Shown piece after piece: positions 50,959 to 61,977 of a stretch of DNA of 64,000 nt. Position 1 is the first letter of the stretch. Every line of letters begins with the position of its first letter. The position numbers were made by a program, and so were the translations under genes. The notes beneath the pieces are model-generated. The model was not told where the DNA came from. It saw nothing but the letters and a program-made list of their open reading frames with translations, and did no database searches. Location of the stretch: positions 1,376,548 to 1,440,547 of the forward strand of contig NZ_CP033455.1 in assembly GCF_009728835.1 (NCBI RefSeq). Direction: 5' to 3'. The stretch comes from Ehrlichia ruminantium (GTDB lineage: Bacteria > Pseudomonadota > Alphaproteobacteria > Rickettsiales > Anaplasmataceae).

Positions 50959-51354
50959 TTTTTTATCCATTAATAACCAAAGGTAAACTAGCGCAGTGTA
51001 CTACGACAAAGTATAGCAAGTCAAGCATTGTATATGGAACAGGTGATACAATAATACATCACTTATTAGCTAATAATATATTTATACATACTATTCTCTT
51101 ACTATAATATAATAATTAAGCAACATAATTAATAAAAACCACAATAATTAGTGTTATAAATGCATCAGAATACCTAAAACTAACCTAACAATATTCTCCT
51201 TTATTTCCCTCAAAAGGATTATGTTATTTCAGTAAAAATGTACAAAAGATTAAGAATAATTATAGAAGTCATTACACCATATACATAATAAATGTATTGT
51301 GCTTATACAATAATCAGTATATACTAACAAGTTGTTATAAATTTAGGGTAATGT
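50959..51354. other. Spacer between divergent genes
   Basis: About 400 bp that should contain promoters for the inverted paralog and the small gene at 51355. No distinctive signal was seen. Confidence 0.5.
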
Positions 51355-51750
51355 ATGGACTTTTTAAATATTCACAACGAAGTTGACAGTTACAAGTTTT
51401 ACAACAATTCTAGCTATAATACAGAAAATGGTGGCCTAAAGTATGACGAGAAGTATGTTGATTATGCACCAGATGAAAAACCCTTTGTAAACTTGACAAT
51501 AAAAGTATCTCCCACAGAGAAAGAGCACGAGTTCACAGCTCATTTAGTACTTGAAACATATGACAAAGTAGCTTCTAAGCTAAAATCTTTAGATGGCAAT
51601 ATGAACATTCTTTTTGCAAAACATTACATAAATGTGAATTGTGGTGACTTTAATTTTCAAATAGACAAAGATAAAATAGAATCTTTAGTTGACACTTTAG
51701 GAGATGTAATTGAGGATATAAGAGTAGAGCGAAATACCGACTATACCTAA
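51355..51750 (+). CDS. Hypothetical small acidic protein (131 aa)
   Basis: I do not recognise a family. The protein has no signal peptide or membrane segment and is acidic, with an N-terminal Asn/Tyr-rich stretch (SYKFYNNSSYNTENGG). The rest looks alternately stranded and helical (FVNLTIKVSPTEKEHEFTAH, then a C-terminal helix IESLVDTLGDVIEDIRVE). Its codon and residue use is protein-like and unlike random AT-rich frames. It lies between the antigen cluster and secA, a region where Ehrlichia species carry lineage-specific genes. Confidence 0.75.
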   Translation: MDFLNIHNEVDSYKFYNNSSYNTENGGLKYDEKYVDYAPDEKPFVNLTIKVSPTEKEHEFTAHLVLETYDKVASKLKSLDGNMNILFAKHYINVNCGDFNFQIDKDKIESLVDTLGDVIEDIRVERNTDYT

Positions 51751-52855
51751 TGTCCTCTTTGTTAATGATGGAATAACTAAAAGTATTAATTCAACAAAGT
51801 AGTTTTTTAAAGCATAACACTCTGTTAATTATGCTCTTAGTTCAGTAATATTGGCGTCATATATGGTTTATGGAAGAGGGAGGGTAGTTGGTGTATTTAT
51901 TTACTGGATGATAAAGTACACTTAAATTTTTGAACATATACACTTAATAATATTATGTTCAACTGTAAAGGTGTTAAAATTAATATAAATAGCTTTTGTT
52001 TATTTATTCTTTTACAATGTAGTAGACCACACTGTGTACAATGAATTAGTAATATCTACTTTTCTCTTGAATACTGTAGGTTCAGGAATGTATATTCAAG
52101 ATACGCAAAAGTAGTAATCTCAAGTGACAGGCACAAATCTAATGGCATTTCAAGAATATAATACAATTGATATAAAATAAGACGACATCTATTTGAACTT
52201 TTTATACATAAAATTTAATAACTAGTATACTGTCAATCATTTATTTGGAAAAGCTATATCCATACTCAAGATTATATATGTATTAACCTTATTGTATAAT
52301 AAATTTTATAGTCTTAAGTACAATTAAATAAATAACTATGTTATCTCACTCAAAAGGTTTTTATAAATAGAGTAGATTATTTAATCATATTTATTACATA
52401 ACTAAACTATTTTTTTTAACTATAATAATGACTTGTAAGATAATCTTTGCATCTTACATAATAATATTATTAGTATACATCTGCTAATACTGTACACTAT
52501 AATATTTATTTTACAATTTTTAGTACCACTGTTTATATAACACTATCATTTAATATGTATTAGTAACTGCCCTATTAAGTGAAATTAAGGAATAAAAATA
52601 TAAATTATTATATAAGTTCATAATTATTAACTATTATAACAATTAATTATCAGATATATAAGTATATATTTAGATTAATCATAAGCTAAGTTATAAAAAG
52701 TAATTATATAACGTACACATATATCAGTTTGTAGTTCTTTTAACACACAAATATCCTGTTTAAAGGAATTTATTCCCATTAAAGAACTAAAATATGTTGT
52801 TTTTCAATATTAATCATCATATAATTTGACTATTAATAAATTTAGGTAAATCATT
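51751..52855. other. Non-coding spacer, nothing recognised
   Basis: 1.1 kb between two small genes. A short purine-rich patch (ggaagagggagggtag, near 51871) is the only unusual composition. No gene or array was seen. Confidence 0.5.
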
Positions 52856-53323
52856 ATGGCGATTTTTGGCGAATTTGATGTTGACATCGCAATTGATGGC
52901 AACGCAATGCATTACGTAGGAAAAATTACTGTAAACAATGATGGTAACTTCAATAGTGATCTTAACTTAGATCATGGCCTAGTAGGAACTCTTGGTCATT
53001 TCTTAGGACATATAAATTCAGACCACAGTGATCCTAATAAGCATGTTCTATTTTATGAATTTACACAACATGCAATTAGCCCAGGATTACCTGAAGTAGG
53101 TGCATATAGTGGACATATAGAAGCTGAAGATAAAGGTGGTAACCTTGTTTTCAACGGTGATCACATAACAATCTCATTACACAAGCCAGGAGAACAAGAA
53201 GTTAAAGTAGAACACAAAGTAGAAGAACAACAACAAATTGAAGGAGAGCACAAAGAAGAACAAGAAGTTAAAGTAGAAGAAGAACAACACGCTGAAGTAG
53301 CACAAATAGAAGAAGAAGAGTAA
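52856..53323 (+). CDS. Hypothetical protein with an acidic repeated C-terminal tail (155 aa)
   Basis: I do not recognise a family. Residues 1-110 look like a beta-rich soluble domain with many His and Asp (HGLVGTLGHFLGHINSDHSD). Residues 113-155 are a Glu-rich tail made of about 1.9 in-frame copies of a 22-residue (66-bp) unit that starts EQEVKVE; the starts of the copies, at 53191 and 53257, share 22 identical bases. There is no signal peptide. Acidic tandem-repeat proteins without signal peptides are typical of the Ehrlichia TRP effectors secreted by the type I system, so a similar fate is possible but unproven. A strong terminator follows. Confidence 0.8.
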   Translation: MAIFGEFDVDIAIDGNAMHYVGKITVNNDGNFNSDLNLDHGLVGTLGHFLGHINSDHSDPNKHVLFYEFTQHAISPGLPEVGAYSGHIEAEDKGGNLVFNGDHITISLHKPGEQEVKVEHKVEEQQQIEGEHKEEQEVKVEEEQHAEVAQIEEEE

Positions 53324-53648
53324 AATGAAAAATATATGCTGGCCTAAGTAACTTCCAGACTATATGACACAATAAAGTAGATTCTATATCTGCTTTATTG
53401 TGTGTGTTTTTGTATCGCCTTGTTATTGGCTAGCTTTATAGTTTCTTATATAACTTACTGGCTTTATTTATATAAAACACCTCATGTAGGTTTAGTACTG
53501 AATCCTAATTATAAGATTCTATAACTCGTTAATATAATATAAATAATCACAACTGAACCCATCTTTGCTGTCTGTTAATTTTATTGTATTTTTATGTTTT
53601 TAATCATATAATTCACAACCTAACAAATTAAACGCTGTTTTAACACAT
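53324..53648. other. Spacer before secA with a strong terminator
   Basis: 325 bp. It contains the terminator at 53367-53411 and, presumably, the secA promoter, which I cannot place with confidence. Confidence 0.6.
53367..53411 (+). terminator. Rho-independent terminator after the acidic-repeat gene
   Basis: acacaataaagtaga (53367-53381) pairs over 15 positions with tctgctttattgtgt (53389-53403), with one G-U pair and a 7-base loop, followed by gtgTTTTTg. This is the clearest terminator in the window. Confidence 0.85.
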
Positions 53649-56261
53649 ATGCTAAATATTGCACAAAAAATCTTTGGCTCAACAAATAATAGATTAATAA
53701 AGTCACTGTACAAAATAGTGGATGAGATTAATGCAATAGAGCATGAATTTCAAATTCTTTCTGATGAATCTCTAAGAAATAAAACTATAGAATTCAAAGA
53801 TAACTTAAAAAATGGAAAAACCCTAGATGATATATTGGTACCTGCATTTGCTGTAGTAAGAGAAGCGTCAAGACGCATACTCAATATGAGGCACTTCGAT
53901 GTTCAACTTATAGGAGGTATAGTACTACACAAAGGTATGATATCAGAAATGAAAACAGGTGAAGGAAAAACATTAGTAGCAACATTAGCTGCATATTTAA
54001 ATGCTTTAGAAGGAAAAGGAGTACATGTAGTAACAGTAAATGATTATTTAGCAAAACGTGATGCTGATTGGATGGGAGAACTATACAATTCTTTAGGAAT
54101 AACTGTTGGATGTATATTAAGTGATACAAATGACTTAGATAGAAAAAAAGCTTATAATTGTGACATAGTATATTCAACAAATAACAATCTAGGTTTTGAT
54201 TATCTACGCGATAATATGAAATTCTCAAAAAATGAGATGGTACAAAGAGGTTTTAACTATGCTATAGTTGATGAAGTAGATTTAATTCTCATAGATGAAG
54301 CAAGAACTCCTTTAATCATATCTGGGCAAATAGACCAAGATATAAAGATGTACAACAAAATAGATAAATTAATATATGAGCTAAGTGAAGAAGACTATGA
54401 ATTAGAAGAAAAACATAGAAATATTTTTTTAACAGAATGTGGAATTACAAAAATCGAAAACTTGTTAATTCAACATAAATTAATTTCTTCTAATACCTCA
54501 TTATATGACATTGATAATATGATAATCATGCACTACATTACTCAAGCGTTACGTGCACATAAAATATTTTCTCTAGATAAAGATTACATAATAAAAAATG
54601 GTAACATAGTTATTATAGATGAGTTCACAGGTCGTATGATGGATGGTAGGAGGTACTCAGATGGATTACATCAAGCTATTGAAGCAAAAGAAAAATTAAA
54701 TGTAAACAATGAAAATCAAACCTTAGCTTCTATCACTTTTCAAAACTATTTTCGTATGTACAAAAAGCTTTCTGGCATGACTGGTACAGCAGCAACTGAA
54801 GCTGAAGAGTTTCTAGGAATATACAACCTACAGGTCGTACAGATTCCAACAAATACACCAGTTCAAAGAATTGATTTAAATGATGACATATACTGTACAG
54901 AAGAAGAAAAGTTTGATGCCATAATAAAATTTATTTCTGAATGTAATCAAAAATTGCAACCTGTGCTGGTAGGAACAATAAGCATTGAAAAATCAGAAAT
55001 ATTATCAAAACTGCTCACAAAAAATAAGTTAAAACATTCTGTACTAAATGCACGTTATCACGAACAAGAAGCATATATAATAGCACAAGCAGGGATACCA
55101 GGAACTATAACTATAGCTACAAATATGGCTGGTAGAGGTACAGACATACAGCTCGGTGGTAACCTTAAAATGTTAGCAAAAACAGCATTTGCCAACATCC
55201 TAGACAAAGAAACAATAAATATAAAATATCAACAGCTTGCAGAAAAAGTAAACAAAGATAAGGAGATAGCTATACAAGCTGGAGGGCTATGTGTAATTGG
55301 AACAGAACGTCACGAAAGTAGGAGAATAGATAATCAATTAAGAGGACGTTCAGGAAGACAAGGAGACCCAGGATTATCGAAGTTCTTTTTATCATTAGAA
55401 GATGACCTGTTAAGAATATTTGGGTCAGATAAAATAAAAGGCATGCTAAAAAAATTAGGCATGAAAAAAGGTGAAGCAATCCAGCATACGTGGATAAGTA
55501 GAGCTATTGAAAAAGCACAACACAAAGTCGAGTCAAGAAATTATGATATTAGAAAATCATTATTAAAATTTGACAATGTAATAAACGAACAAAGAAAAGT
55601 TATTTTTGATCAAAGAAATCGTATTTTAGACAATGAGTCTTATAATATTTCTTTAATATACAAAGATATTAATACTGATATAGTTAATAATATAATACAT
55701 GATAAATATTACAACCTAGATGATGAAACTTATAAGTTAATTTCATCAGAGATTACAAGAATATATAGCATAACGTTAGACTATAACACAATAAGTGAAT
55801 TTGATAGCAAAAGTAAACTTATAGAATATATAAACCAAACTACCGATGACTTCTTCAATAAAAAAATAGCAGAATTTACAAGTAAAGATAAGGATATGTG
55901 GGATGTTCTTACAAGAAAAGTAATGATAATGTCACTAGATTATTTATGGAGAGAACACCTTGCTGCGTTAGATGGTTTAAAATGTGGGATAAACTTAAGA
56001 TCCATAGCACAAAAAGACCCACTAAATGAATTCAAATCTGAAGCATTTTCTATGCTCGAAAATATGATGAACAACTTTTACGAACTAATAATACAAAGAT
56101 TAGCTCATCTAAAATCAGACAGTACATTTCAAAGCTATAGTAACGAACTAAATAATTTGGAAAATCTACAAGATATTAACTCCATTAAAATATCAAGAAA
56201 TGAAAAATGTCCTTGTGGATCAGGAAAAAAATACAAACACTGCCATGGGGAAAATACTTAG
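53649..56261 (+). CDS. secA: Preprotein translocase ATPase SecA
   Basis: Motor of the general secretion pathway, pushing preproteins (including the MAP1 family) through SecYEG. The 870-residue protein has DEAD-type motor 1 with Walker [21 protein letters not shown] near 100 and [20 protein letters not shown] near 206. The cross-linking domain and motor 2 follow ([15 protein letters not shown] near 494, [20 protein letters not shown] near 553). It ends in the zinc/SecB-binding motif [14 protein letters not shown] (about 853-866). It marks the downstream border of the p28/map1 locus in Ehrlichia. Confidence 0.97.
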   Translation: MLNIAQKIFGSTNNRLIKSLYKIVDEINAIEHEFQILSDESLRNKTIEFKDNLKNGKTLDDILVPAFAVVREASRRILNMRHFDVQLIGGIVLHKGMISEMKTGEGKTLVATLAAYLNALEGKGVHVVTVNDYLAKRDADWMGELYNSLGITVGCILSDTNDLDRKKAYNCDIVYSTNNNLGFDYLRDNMKFSKNEMVQRGFNYAIVDEVDLILIDEARTPLIISGQIDQDIKMYNKIDKLIYELSEEDYELEEKHRNIFLTECGITKIENLLIQHKLISSNTSLYDIDNMIIMHYITQALRAHKIFSLDKDYIIKNGNIVIIDEFTGRMMDGRRYSDGLHQAIEAKEKLNVNNENQTLASITFQNYFRMYKKLSGMTGTAATEAEEFLGIYNLQVVQIPTNTPVQRIDLNDDIYCTEEEKFDAIIKFISECNQKLQPVLVGTISIEKSEILSKLLTKNKLKHSVLNARYHEQEAYIIAQAGIPGTITIATNMAGRGTDIQLGGNLKMLAKTAFANILDKETINIKYQQLAEKVNKDKEIAIQAGGLCVIGTERHESRRIDNQLRGRSGRQGDPGLSKFFLSLEDDLLRIFGSDKIKGMLKKLGMKKGEAIQHTWISRAIEKAQHKVESRNYDIRKSLLKFDNVINEQRKVIFDQRNRILDNESYNISLIYKDINTDIVNNIIHDKYYNLDDETYKLISSEITRIYSITLDYNTISEFDSKSKLIEYINQTTDDFFNKKIAEFTSKDKDMWDVLTRKVMIMSLDYLWREHLAALDGLKCGINLRSIAQKDPLNEFKSEAFSMLENMMNNFYELIIQRLAHLKSDSTFQSYSNELNNLENLQDINSIKISRNEKCPCGSGKKYKHCHGENT

Positions 56262-56455
56262 TTTAAAATCATACGAGAATTAAACAAGATATATTAAAAT
56301 TCCATACAAGTTTTCTTTATAACTATTGTAATAATAAGACATCAACATCACATAGTAATAATTTTGCAATATGCTATTATCCAGTATTATTATTCTATAT
56401 AAAATGATATTACAATCTTAAAAAACTATTTTAGTATGCTTACTTTAACTACCTA

Positions 56456-56471
56456 TGTTTCACATGAAACA
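56456..56471. promoter_or_regulatory. Probable parS site (one mismatch)
   Basis: TGTTTCACATGAAACA differs at one position from the two perfect sites in the window (CACATG for CACGTG). Single-mismatch parS sites are common in bacterial genomes and often still bind ParB. It lies 195 bases after secA. Confidence 0.7.
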
Positions 56472-56639
56472 TAAGAATTTTTCTCATACATAATCTACGT
56501 ACAATCCACTATTATCCTACATATAGGATTACATTCACAGATTTTACTGACTACGTTTAGAAGTATTTAGTAAGACATAAACAATGTGTAATCTATAATA
56601 GGTATAACACATTACTAATATCTACTTAACCTTAACAAA

Positions 56640-57260
56640 TTCTTGTATAAAAAGATCAATAGAACTTTTTCTTTTTAACGCACTTACATTCAGTTGTTAC
56701 ACAAAAACCATAATAATTTTGTTTATATGTTCATCACATAATCAAAAAAATCATTATATAAAGTATTAGCAGGAGTTTTCTTTCTAATGCACTTCTATTC
56801 AGTTGTCATACAAAAACCATAATAATTTTGTTTATATGTTCATCACATAATCAAAAAAATCATTATATAAAGTATTAGCAGAAGTTTTCTTTCTAATGCA
56901 CTTCTATTCAGTTGTTATACAAAAACTATAATAATTTTGTTTATACGTTCATCACATAATCAAAAAAATCATTATATAAAGTATTAGCAGAAGTTTTCTT
57001 TCTAATGCACTTCTATTCAGTTGTCATACAAAAACTATAATAATTTTGTTTATATGTTCATCACATAATCAAAAAATCATTATACAAAGTATTAGCAGGA
57101 ACTTTCTTTTCAACAGCATTTATATTCAATTGTTACACAAAAACCACAATAGTTTTGTTTTTATACATTCACCATATAATCAATAAATTCTTATACAAAA
57201 TATAAGCAAGAGTTTTCTTTTACATATCATTCCCATTTAGTCACTATATAAAAATCATAA
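56640..57260. repeat. Tandem array, about 5 copies of a ~109-bp unit
   Basis: The anchor tcatcacataatc recurs at 56731, 56840, 56949 and 57058, exactly 109 bases apart, with a diverged copy (tcaccatataatc) at 57169. The central three copies are nearly identical; both ends are decayed. Each unit holds an acaaaa...ttttgt dyad. Confidence 0.9.
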
Positions 57261-57817
57261 TAAATTCGCCTTTTTATACTTATAACAAGCTTTTACAAGA
57301 ATATCTTGATTTTCTTATTACAGAAGTTATCAAGTAATATACACAAATATTTACCAACCTTCTGTAATCAAAGATAGATTATTACATATAATCTGTATCA
57401 CACACTCATAATAAGTTAATATCATTCATAACTAATAAAAGACTACAAGTTTTAATAAACAAAACTCTAAAACATTATGATACTAATACTATATACATAT
57501 TCTACCAAAAATTGACACATACAACATAACAAAGCACAGTATTACGATAAAATAATTACATTAAATAAATATCGCATATATCAAAAGAAAAGTATTGGAT
57601 ATACTCACAAATCAAATAATATTCACTATAATAAAAACAACCACACTAAAATGATAAACTTTTTTAACATACGTATTATTGAATAATACAACAGAAACAT
57701 TAACTCCTGCGTATATTTTAAGACAACTATAGAATCCTACTAATTAGGTTAATGTTATAACATAAGATTATAAATTCTGACAAGTAAGCTTTCTTATATA
57801 CAAACACAATAAAAATA

Positions 57818-57854
57818 ATGTTATGATACAAGGATCTCCCTCATATCATAACAT
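57818..57854 (-). terminator. Terminator for the minus-strand gene at 58013
   Basis: atgttatgata (57818-57828) and tatcataacat (57844-57854) form a perfect 11-bp stem with a 15-base loop. On the minus strand it is followed by TATTTTTATTG. It lies about 160 bases past the stop codon of the minus-strand gene. Confidence 0.6.
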
Positions 57855-58012
57855 ATATATTTTAATGTTATAAAACTATAACATCGTTAGCTTATATAAA
57901 AGGTAATATAAAAAACTCACTTACTCCAAAGATAAATTCATAGTTATGTTACTACTGAAATAGACTACCAAAATAACAACCTAGATTCATTACCACCAAA
58001 CAGATAATTTTC

Positions 58013-58417
58013 TTAAGGTTTCTCATTTGAATGTACAAACATCACAAGACAATTACGTCCAGTGTCACTTTTTATTTTTTTTGTATCCTGCAATAATGGG
58101 CAATGATCATCTACTAATACTACAGTATCTCCATCTACACTTGATACTTTAAAGTTCCTATTAAAAAACGTACTTTGGTATCCTTTTTCATTAGAATCAT
58201 AAAATCGAAGCACAATATTAAGATCACACTTCACATAATAATCATCAATAGTTACATTATTATACTTAAAATCTAGTTCTCCTACATTTCCTGTAAGTTG
58301 ATTAGTAACAGATCCACTCATATAGTAATTACTTCCAGGTGAATTCAAATGCATTTCACCACGATAAACGTTGAAAATATCATTTTCCTCTACTAACAAA
58401 CTAATATTGTACGTCAT
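58013..58417 (-). CDS. Hypothetical small protein (134 aa)
   Basis: I do not recognise a family. It has no signal peptide or membrane segment, and its composition suggests a beta-rich soluble domain (YNISLLVEENDIFNVYRGEM, KCDLNIVLRFYDSNEKGY). It has three Cys residues (near 65, 107 and 123). Part of its N-terminal half (YRGEMHLN...QLTGNVGELDF) loosely resembles the same region of the acidic-repeat protein at 52856 (YVGKITVN...GLVGTLGHFLG). The start ATG is at 58415-58417. It is isolated, with long spacers on both sides. Confidence 0.75.
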   Translation of the reverse strand: MTYNISLLVEENDIFNVYRGEMHLNSPGSNYYMSGSVTNQLTGNVGELDFKYNNVTIDDYYVKCDLNIVLRFYDSNEKGYQSTFFNRNFKVSSVDGDTVVLVDDHCPLLQDTKKIKSDTGRNCLVMFVHSNEKP

Positions 58418-59573
58418 AAAAGAACCATATTATTAATACTAATTATATATTATATAATAACTTATTAAAAATTTTATGCAAAAAAATTTATTTTTTTAAC
58501 TTAATTATAATAAAACTATGATAATTAAAATCAAGTGGCAATTTAACTTACTAAATAATTCAATAATTACTGTGTATACCTAGTAAGCACAAAATTTCTT
58601 TAATAATCACAAATATCACATAACTATATTTACTGATAAATAATACTCACTTTAATTGAGCAATAATTTTACAAATAGAATAGAATTATTAAGATACCGT
58701 ATATTTTAATAACTTACTTCTCCTAAAAATGACACAATATTTATACTAATTAATAATAAAATACATAGGACTTAATAATTTTTCTAACAAGGCTTATTAA
58801 TGGCCACCATATATGTTTATTCATACATGACGATAACTCTCAATATTATAAAATACATACAATTCAAGTAGCATAATATTTATATACACAGAACATGTAT
58901 ATTCAAAAATACCTAAAAATAAAGTTCATATTTCGTATTTCATTGTATAAATTAAGGAAAGCAATAACGTAAATTATACAATCTTTAATAATAATTCATA
59001 ATACACTGTATTTTTAAAATGTTATCTTCTCTACTTCATGCTAAAATATTTATAAGTTTTACAACTTTCATACTGTTTTCTAATTTACAAAAGTACTTTT
59101 CATTTTAAATACTTGAATAAAAATATATTATCACATGTTTAGCTACTAAATTTATACCATGACTTACAATCCATAAGCTAATTTTAAACTAAACCCACAA
59201 ATATAATATACAAAACTATACTGTATATTTTTTAACATATAAGAAACATCTCATTAACTAATACTACATAATCACAAGTAAGAAACCATATACAAATATG
59301 AAAGATCAAAAATTAAGCAACACATATAGCAGATTACCAAACATTAATCACCGCAAATCTACTCATATATAATCACACAAAATATCAACCCATAATGTCT
59401 GAAATATAAATAAAATTGTTTTTTACTTTTATTAGTGTAGAATTAGCAAGGGGTACTAGTTATAATATGTATATTTAGTTAAAATACTGATGTAACTTGT
59501 TCTGTTATTAATCAAATTATTTGCATTATTTGATTAGCGTAGTATATTAACTTATCTTTATTACGTATTCAAT
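58418..59573. other. Non-coding spacer upstream of ftsZ
   Basis: 1.15 kb. A perfect TATAAT at 59461-59466 lies about 108 bases before the ftsZ ATG and is a possible -10 element, without a convincing -35. Nothing else was recognised. Confidence 0.5.
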
Positions 59574-60842
59574 ATGTCTCTAAATATTTATTTACCAGAT
59601 CAATCTTTATTAAGACCAAGAATAACAGTTTTTGGTGTAGGTGGTGCAGGTGGTAATGCTGTTAATAATATGATACAGTCCAATCTACACGGAGTTAATT
59701 TTGTTGTAGCAAATACAGATGCTCAAGCACTAGAGCACTCCCTATCAGAAAAGAAAATCCAACTAGGTATTGACTTAACTAAAGGACTAGGAGCAGGATC
59801 ACTACCAGAAATTGGAAAAGGTGCAGCTGAAGAATCAATTAATGAAATTATAGAAGAAATAGTGGACAGCAATATGCTTTTCATAACTGCTGGAATGGGT
59901 GGTGGAACAGGAACAGGAGCAGCACCCGTGATTGCAAAAGCTGCAAAAGAAAATAAAATTTTAACTGTAGGAGTTGTCACTAAGCCCTTTCATTTCGAAG
60001 GAGCACATAGAATGAGGACTGCTGAGTCTGGACTAGAAGAATTACAGAGATATGTTGACACCTTAATAGTAATTCCTAATCAAAATCTATTTAGAATTGC
60101 AAATGAAAAAACAACTTTTGCAGATGCATTTAAACTCGCAGACACTGTATTACATACCGGTGTACGTGGCATAACTGATCTGATGATAATGCCAGGGCTA
60201 ATTAACCTAGATTTTGCAGACATTAGAGCAGTAATGAGCGAAATGGGTAAAGCAATGATGGGTACAGGAGAAGCAGAAGGAGAAAACAGAGCTATACTAG
60301 CAGCTGAAGCTGCTATATCTAATCCTTTACTAGATAACGTTTCAATGAAAGGAGCAAAAGGAATATTGATAAATATAACCGGTGGGTTAGATATGACTTT
60401 ATTTGAAGTTGACGCAGCTGCTAACCGTATAAGAGAAGAAGTAGACAGTCATGCCAATATAATATTCGGATCAACATTCGATAAAGAAAGTGAAGGAAAA
60501 ATGAGAGTATCTGTCCTAGCAACAGGAATAGATAATGAAGAAGTGGTAATACAAAACAAAAGTATGACTAAAGATAGAGTAGATCATAGTATTAAGTTTT
60601 CTGAAATCCCAAATAAAAATTTTAATCCTTCAGACAATGAAATTGCTTATTACAAACCAAGTGATCCAGGAGAAGACATGTTTAACTCTATAAATCATAG
60701 CCATAAAAGGCAAGAGCTTTATAAAATGGAAAATCAGAGGCCCAAAATCCCTGGGACAGAATATAAAAAAACACATCCCATTCATAATGAATATTGGGAT
60801 GAAAATTCTTTTAACATACCAACTTTCCTAAGAAAAAAATAA
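59574..60842 (+). CDS. ftsZ: Cell division protein FtsZ
   Basis: Tubulin-like GTPase that forms the division ring. Of 422 residues, the GTP-binding [14 protein letters not shown] lies near 21, the tubulin signature [13 protein letters not shown] near 108 and the [20 protein letters not shown] block near 242. A variable linker and the conserved C-terminal peptide [10 protein letters not shown], which binds FtsA, complete it. Length is normal for a short-linker alphaproteobacterial FtsZ. The EVE-domain gene follows after 6 bases, so the ftsZ transcript may continue through EVE and ybeY. Confidence 0.97.
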   Translation: MSLNIYLPDQSLLRPRITVFGVGGAGGNAVNNMIQSNLHGVNFVVANTDAQALEHSLSEKKIQLGIDLTKGLGAGSLPEIGKGAAEESINEIIEEIVDSNMLFITAGMGGGTGTGAAPVIAKAAKENKILTVGVVTKPFHFEGAHRMRTAESGLEELQRYVDTLIVIPNQNLFRIANEKTTFADAFKLADTVLHTGVRGITDLMIMPGLINLDFADIRAVMSEMGKAMMGTGEAEGENRAILAAEAAISNPLLDNVSMKGAKGILINITGGLDMTLFEVDAAANRIREEVDSHANIIFGSTFDKESEGKMRVSVLATGIDNEEVVIQNKSMTKDRVDHSIKFSEIPNKNFNPSDNEIAYYKPSDPGEDMFNSINHSHKRQELYKMENQRPKIPGTEYKKTHPIHNEYWDENSFNIPTFLRKK

Positions 60843-60848
60843 CATCCA

Positions 60849-61256
60849 ATGTCCTATTGGCTTTTAAAAACAGAACCTCAAGATTTTTCTTGGAATGATA
60901 TGGTATGTAGCAACATCACTATCTGGGACAATATTCGAAATTACCAAGCACAAAATTATTTAAAATTAATGAAACTTAATGATCTTGCTTTTTTTTATCA
61001 TTCTGGACAAGAAAAAAGTATTATAGGTATTGTATCTATACATAAAGAATTTTACCTATTTAATGCAAACGATAAATTTGGCGTAATCGATGTAAAAACA
61101 TACACAAAACTAAAAAAATCAGTACACTTAAAAGATATAAAGCTTAATCCTAATTTAACAAATATCATCATGTTAAGACAACCAAGATTATCAGTTTCTC
61201 CATTAACAGAAAAAGAATGGCACTGCATATTAGAGCTAAGTGAGACTCTATTGTGA
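60849..61256 (+). CDS. EVE-domain protein
   Basis: 135 residues beginning SYWLLKTEPQDFSWNDM, the standard opening of the EVE family (thymocyte nuclear protein 1-like), with IWDNIRNYQAQNYL and FFYHSGQEKSIIGIVSI following in order. EVE domains are PUA-like folds thought to bind modified bases in DNA or RNA; the cellular role here is unknown. It lies 6 bases after ftsZ and overlaps ybeY by four bases (GTGA at 61253-61256). Confidence 0.92.
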   Translation: MSYWLLKTEPQDFSWNDMVCSNITIWDNIRNYQAQNYLKLMKLNDLAFFYHSGQEKSIIGIVSIHKEFYLFNANDKFGVIDVKTYTKLKKSVHLKDIKLNPNLTNIIMLRQPRLSVSPLTEKEWHCILELSETLL

Positions 61257-61726
61257 TTGAAATAAATGTTTATTATAAAAAATGGTATAGTACAATAAAA
61301 AAACCAAAAGTTTTTGTAAAAAACGTCATAATGTCATCACTAATAGACTTAAATATCCATGAATATAAACCTCTGATTTCCATAGTTTTAGCAAATAATA
61401 TATTGTTACAACAATTAAACTATGAATACAGAAACAAAAATAAACCAACAAATGTATTATCATTTCAGTACGATAAACTAAGTAAACAGTGCAATTTAGG
61501 AGAAATATTTATCTCATTAGATACGTTGATAGAAGAATCTATTGAGCTTAATATACCAATAGAACATCATACATGCCACATGCTTATTCATGGGCTACTA
61601 CATATCTTAGAATATAACCATGAAGAACCATTAATGCAGTATATAATGGAATCTATAGAAATAAAATTATTAGATAAGCTAGGTATAAAAAACCCTTATG
61701 TTTCACGTGAAACACAGTTCAAATAA
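61253..61726 (+). CDS. ybeY: Endoribonuclease YbeY
   Basis: Single-strand-specific RNase for 16S rRNA 3' maturation and ribosome quality control. The 157-residue protein has the family pattern NKPTNVLSFQY near 63, LGEIFISLDTL near 82 and the zinc motif HMLIHGLLHILEYNHE near 106, with the three His ligands. The start is GTG, overlapping the stop of the EVE gene. The end of the coding sequence contains a perfect parS site (61699-61714), so the last residues (YVSRETQFK) are partly dictated by it. Confidence 0.94.
   Translation: MIEINVYYKKWYSTIKKPKVFVKNVIMSSLIDLNIHEYKPLISIVLANNILLQQLNYEYRNKNKPTNVLSFQYDKLSKQCNLGEIFISLDTLIEESIELNIPIEHHTCHMLIHGLLHILEYNHEEPLMQYIMESIEIKLLDKLGIKNPYVSRETQFK
61699..61714. 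promoter_or_regulatory. parS centromere site inside ybeY
   Basis: A perfect TGTTTCACGTGAAACA in the last codons of ybeY, 264 bases upstream of parA. It is the expected origin-proximal ParB nucleation site next to parAB. Confidence 0.96.
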
Positions 61727-61977
61727 AAATATTATATCAAAATAATTTTATCTACATACTCATTGATATAATAATCATTATACAAGTCTTATGTACATTA
61801 ATACACATATTTCCAATAAGATTGAATATCAAAAAAACTACCTACTAGAAGATTAATGGTTGAATCAGGTAACAAGTTCTTCCAATAAATAAACATTTAT
61901 ATTCTTTATCCTATATAAAAAATTCAGTGACACAATTTTTATCTTATATATAATTCTATAAAATACATATTATTTCT

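Larger units (their letters stand above)
56262..58012. other. Spacer after secA with parS-like site and tandem array
   Basis: 1.75 kb. It holds a one-mismatch parS site (56456-56471), a ~109-bp tandem array (56640-57260), a perfect 10-bp inverted repeat attacagaag/cttctgtaat (57317-57368) and a terminator for the minus-strand gene at 58013. No gene was seen. Confidence 0.75.

Noticed and set aside
53908-54228. 106-codon minus-strand frame in secA
   Set aside because: Leu/His-rich reverse reading of the SecA motor domain; a shadow only.
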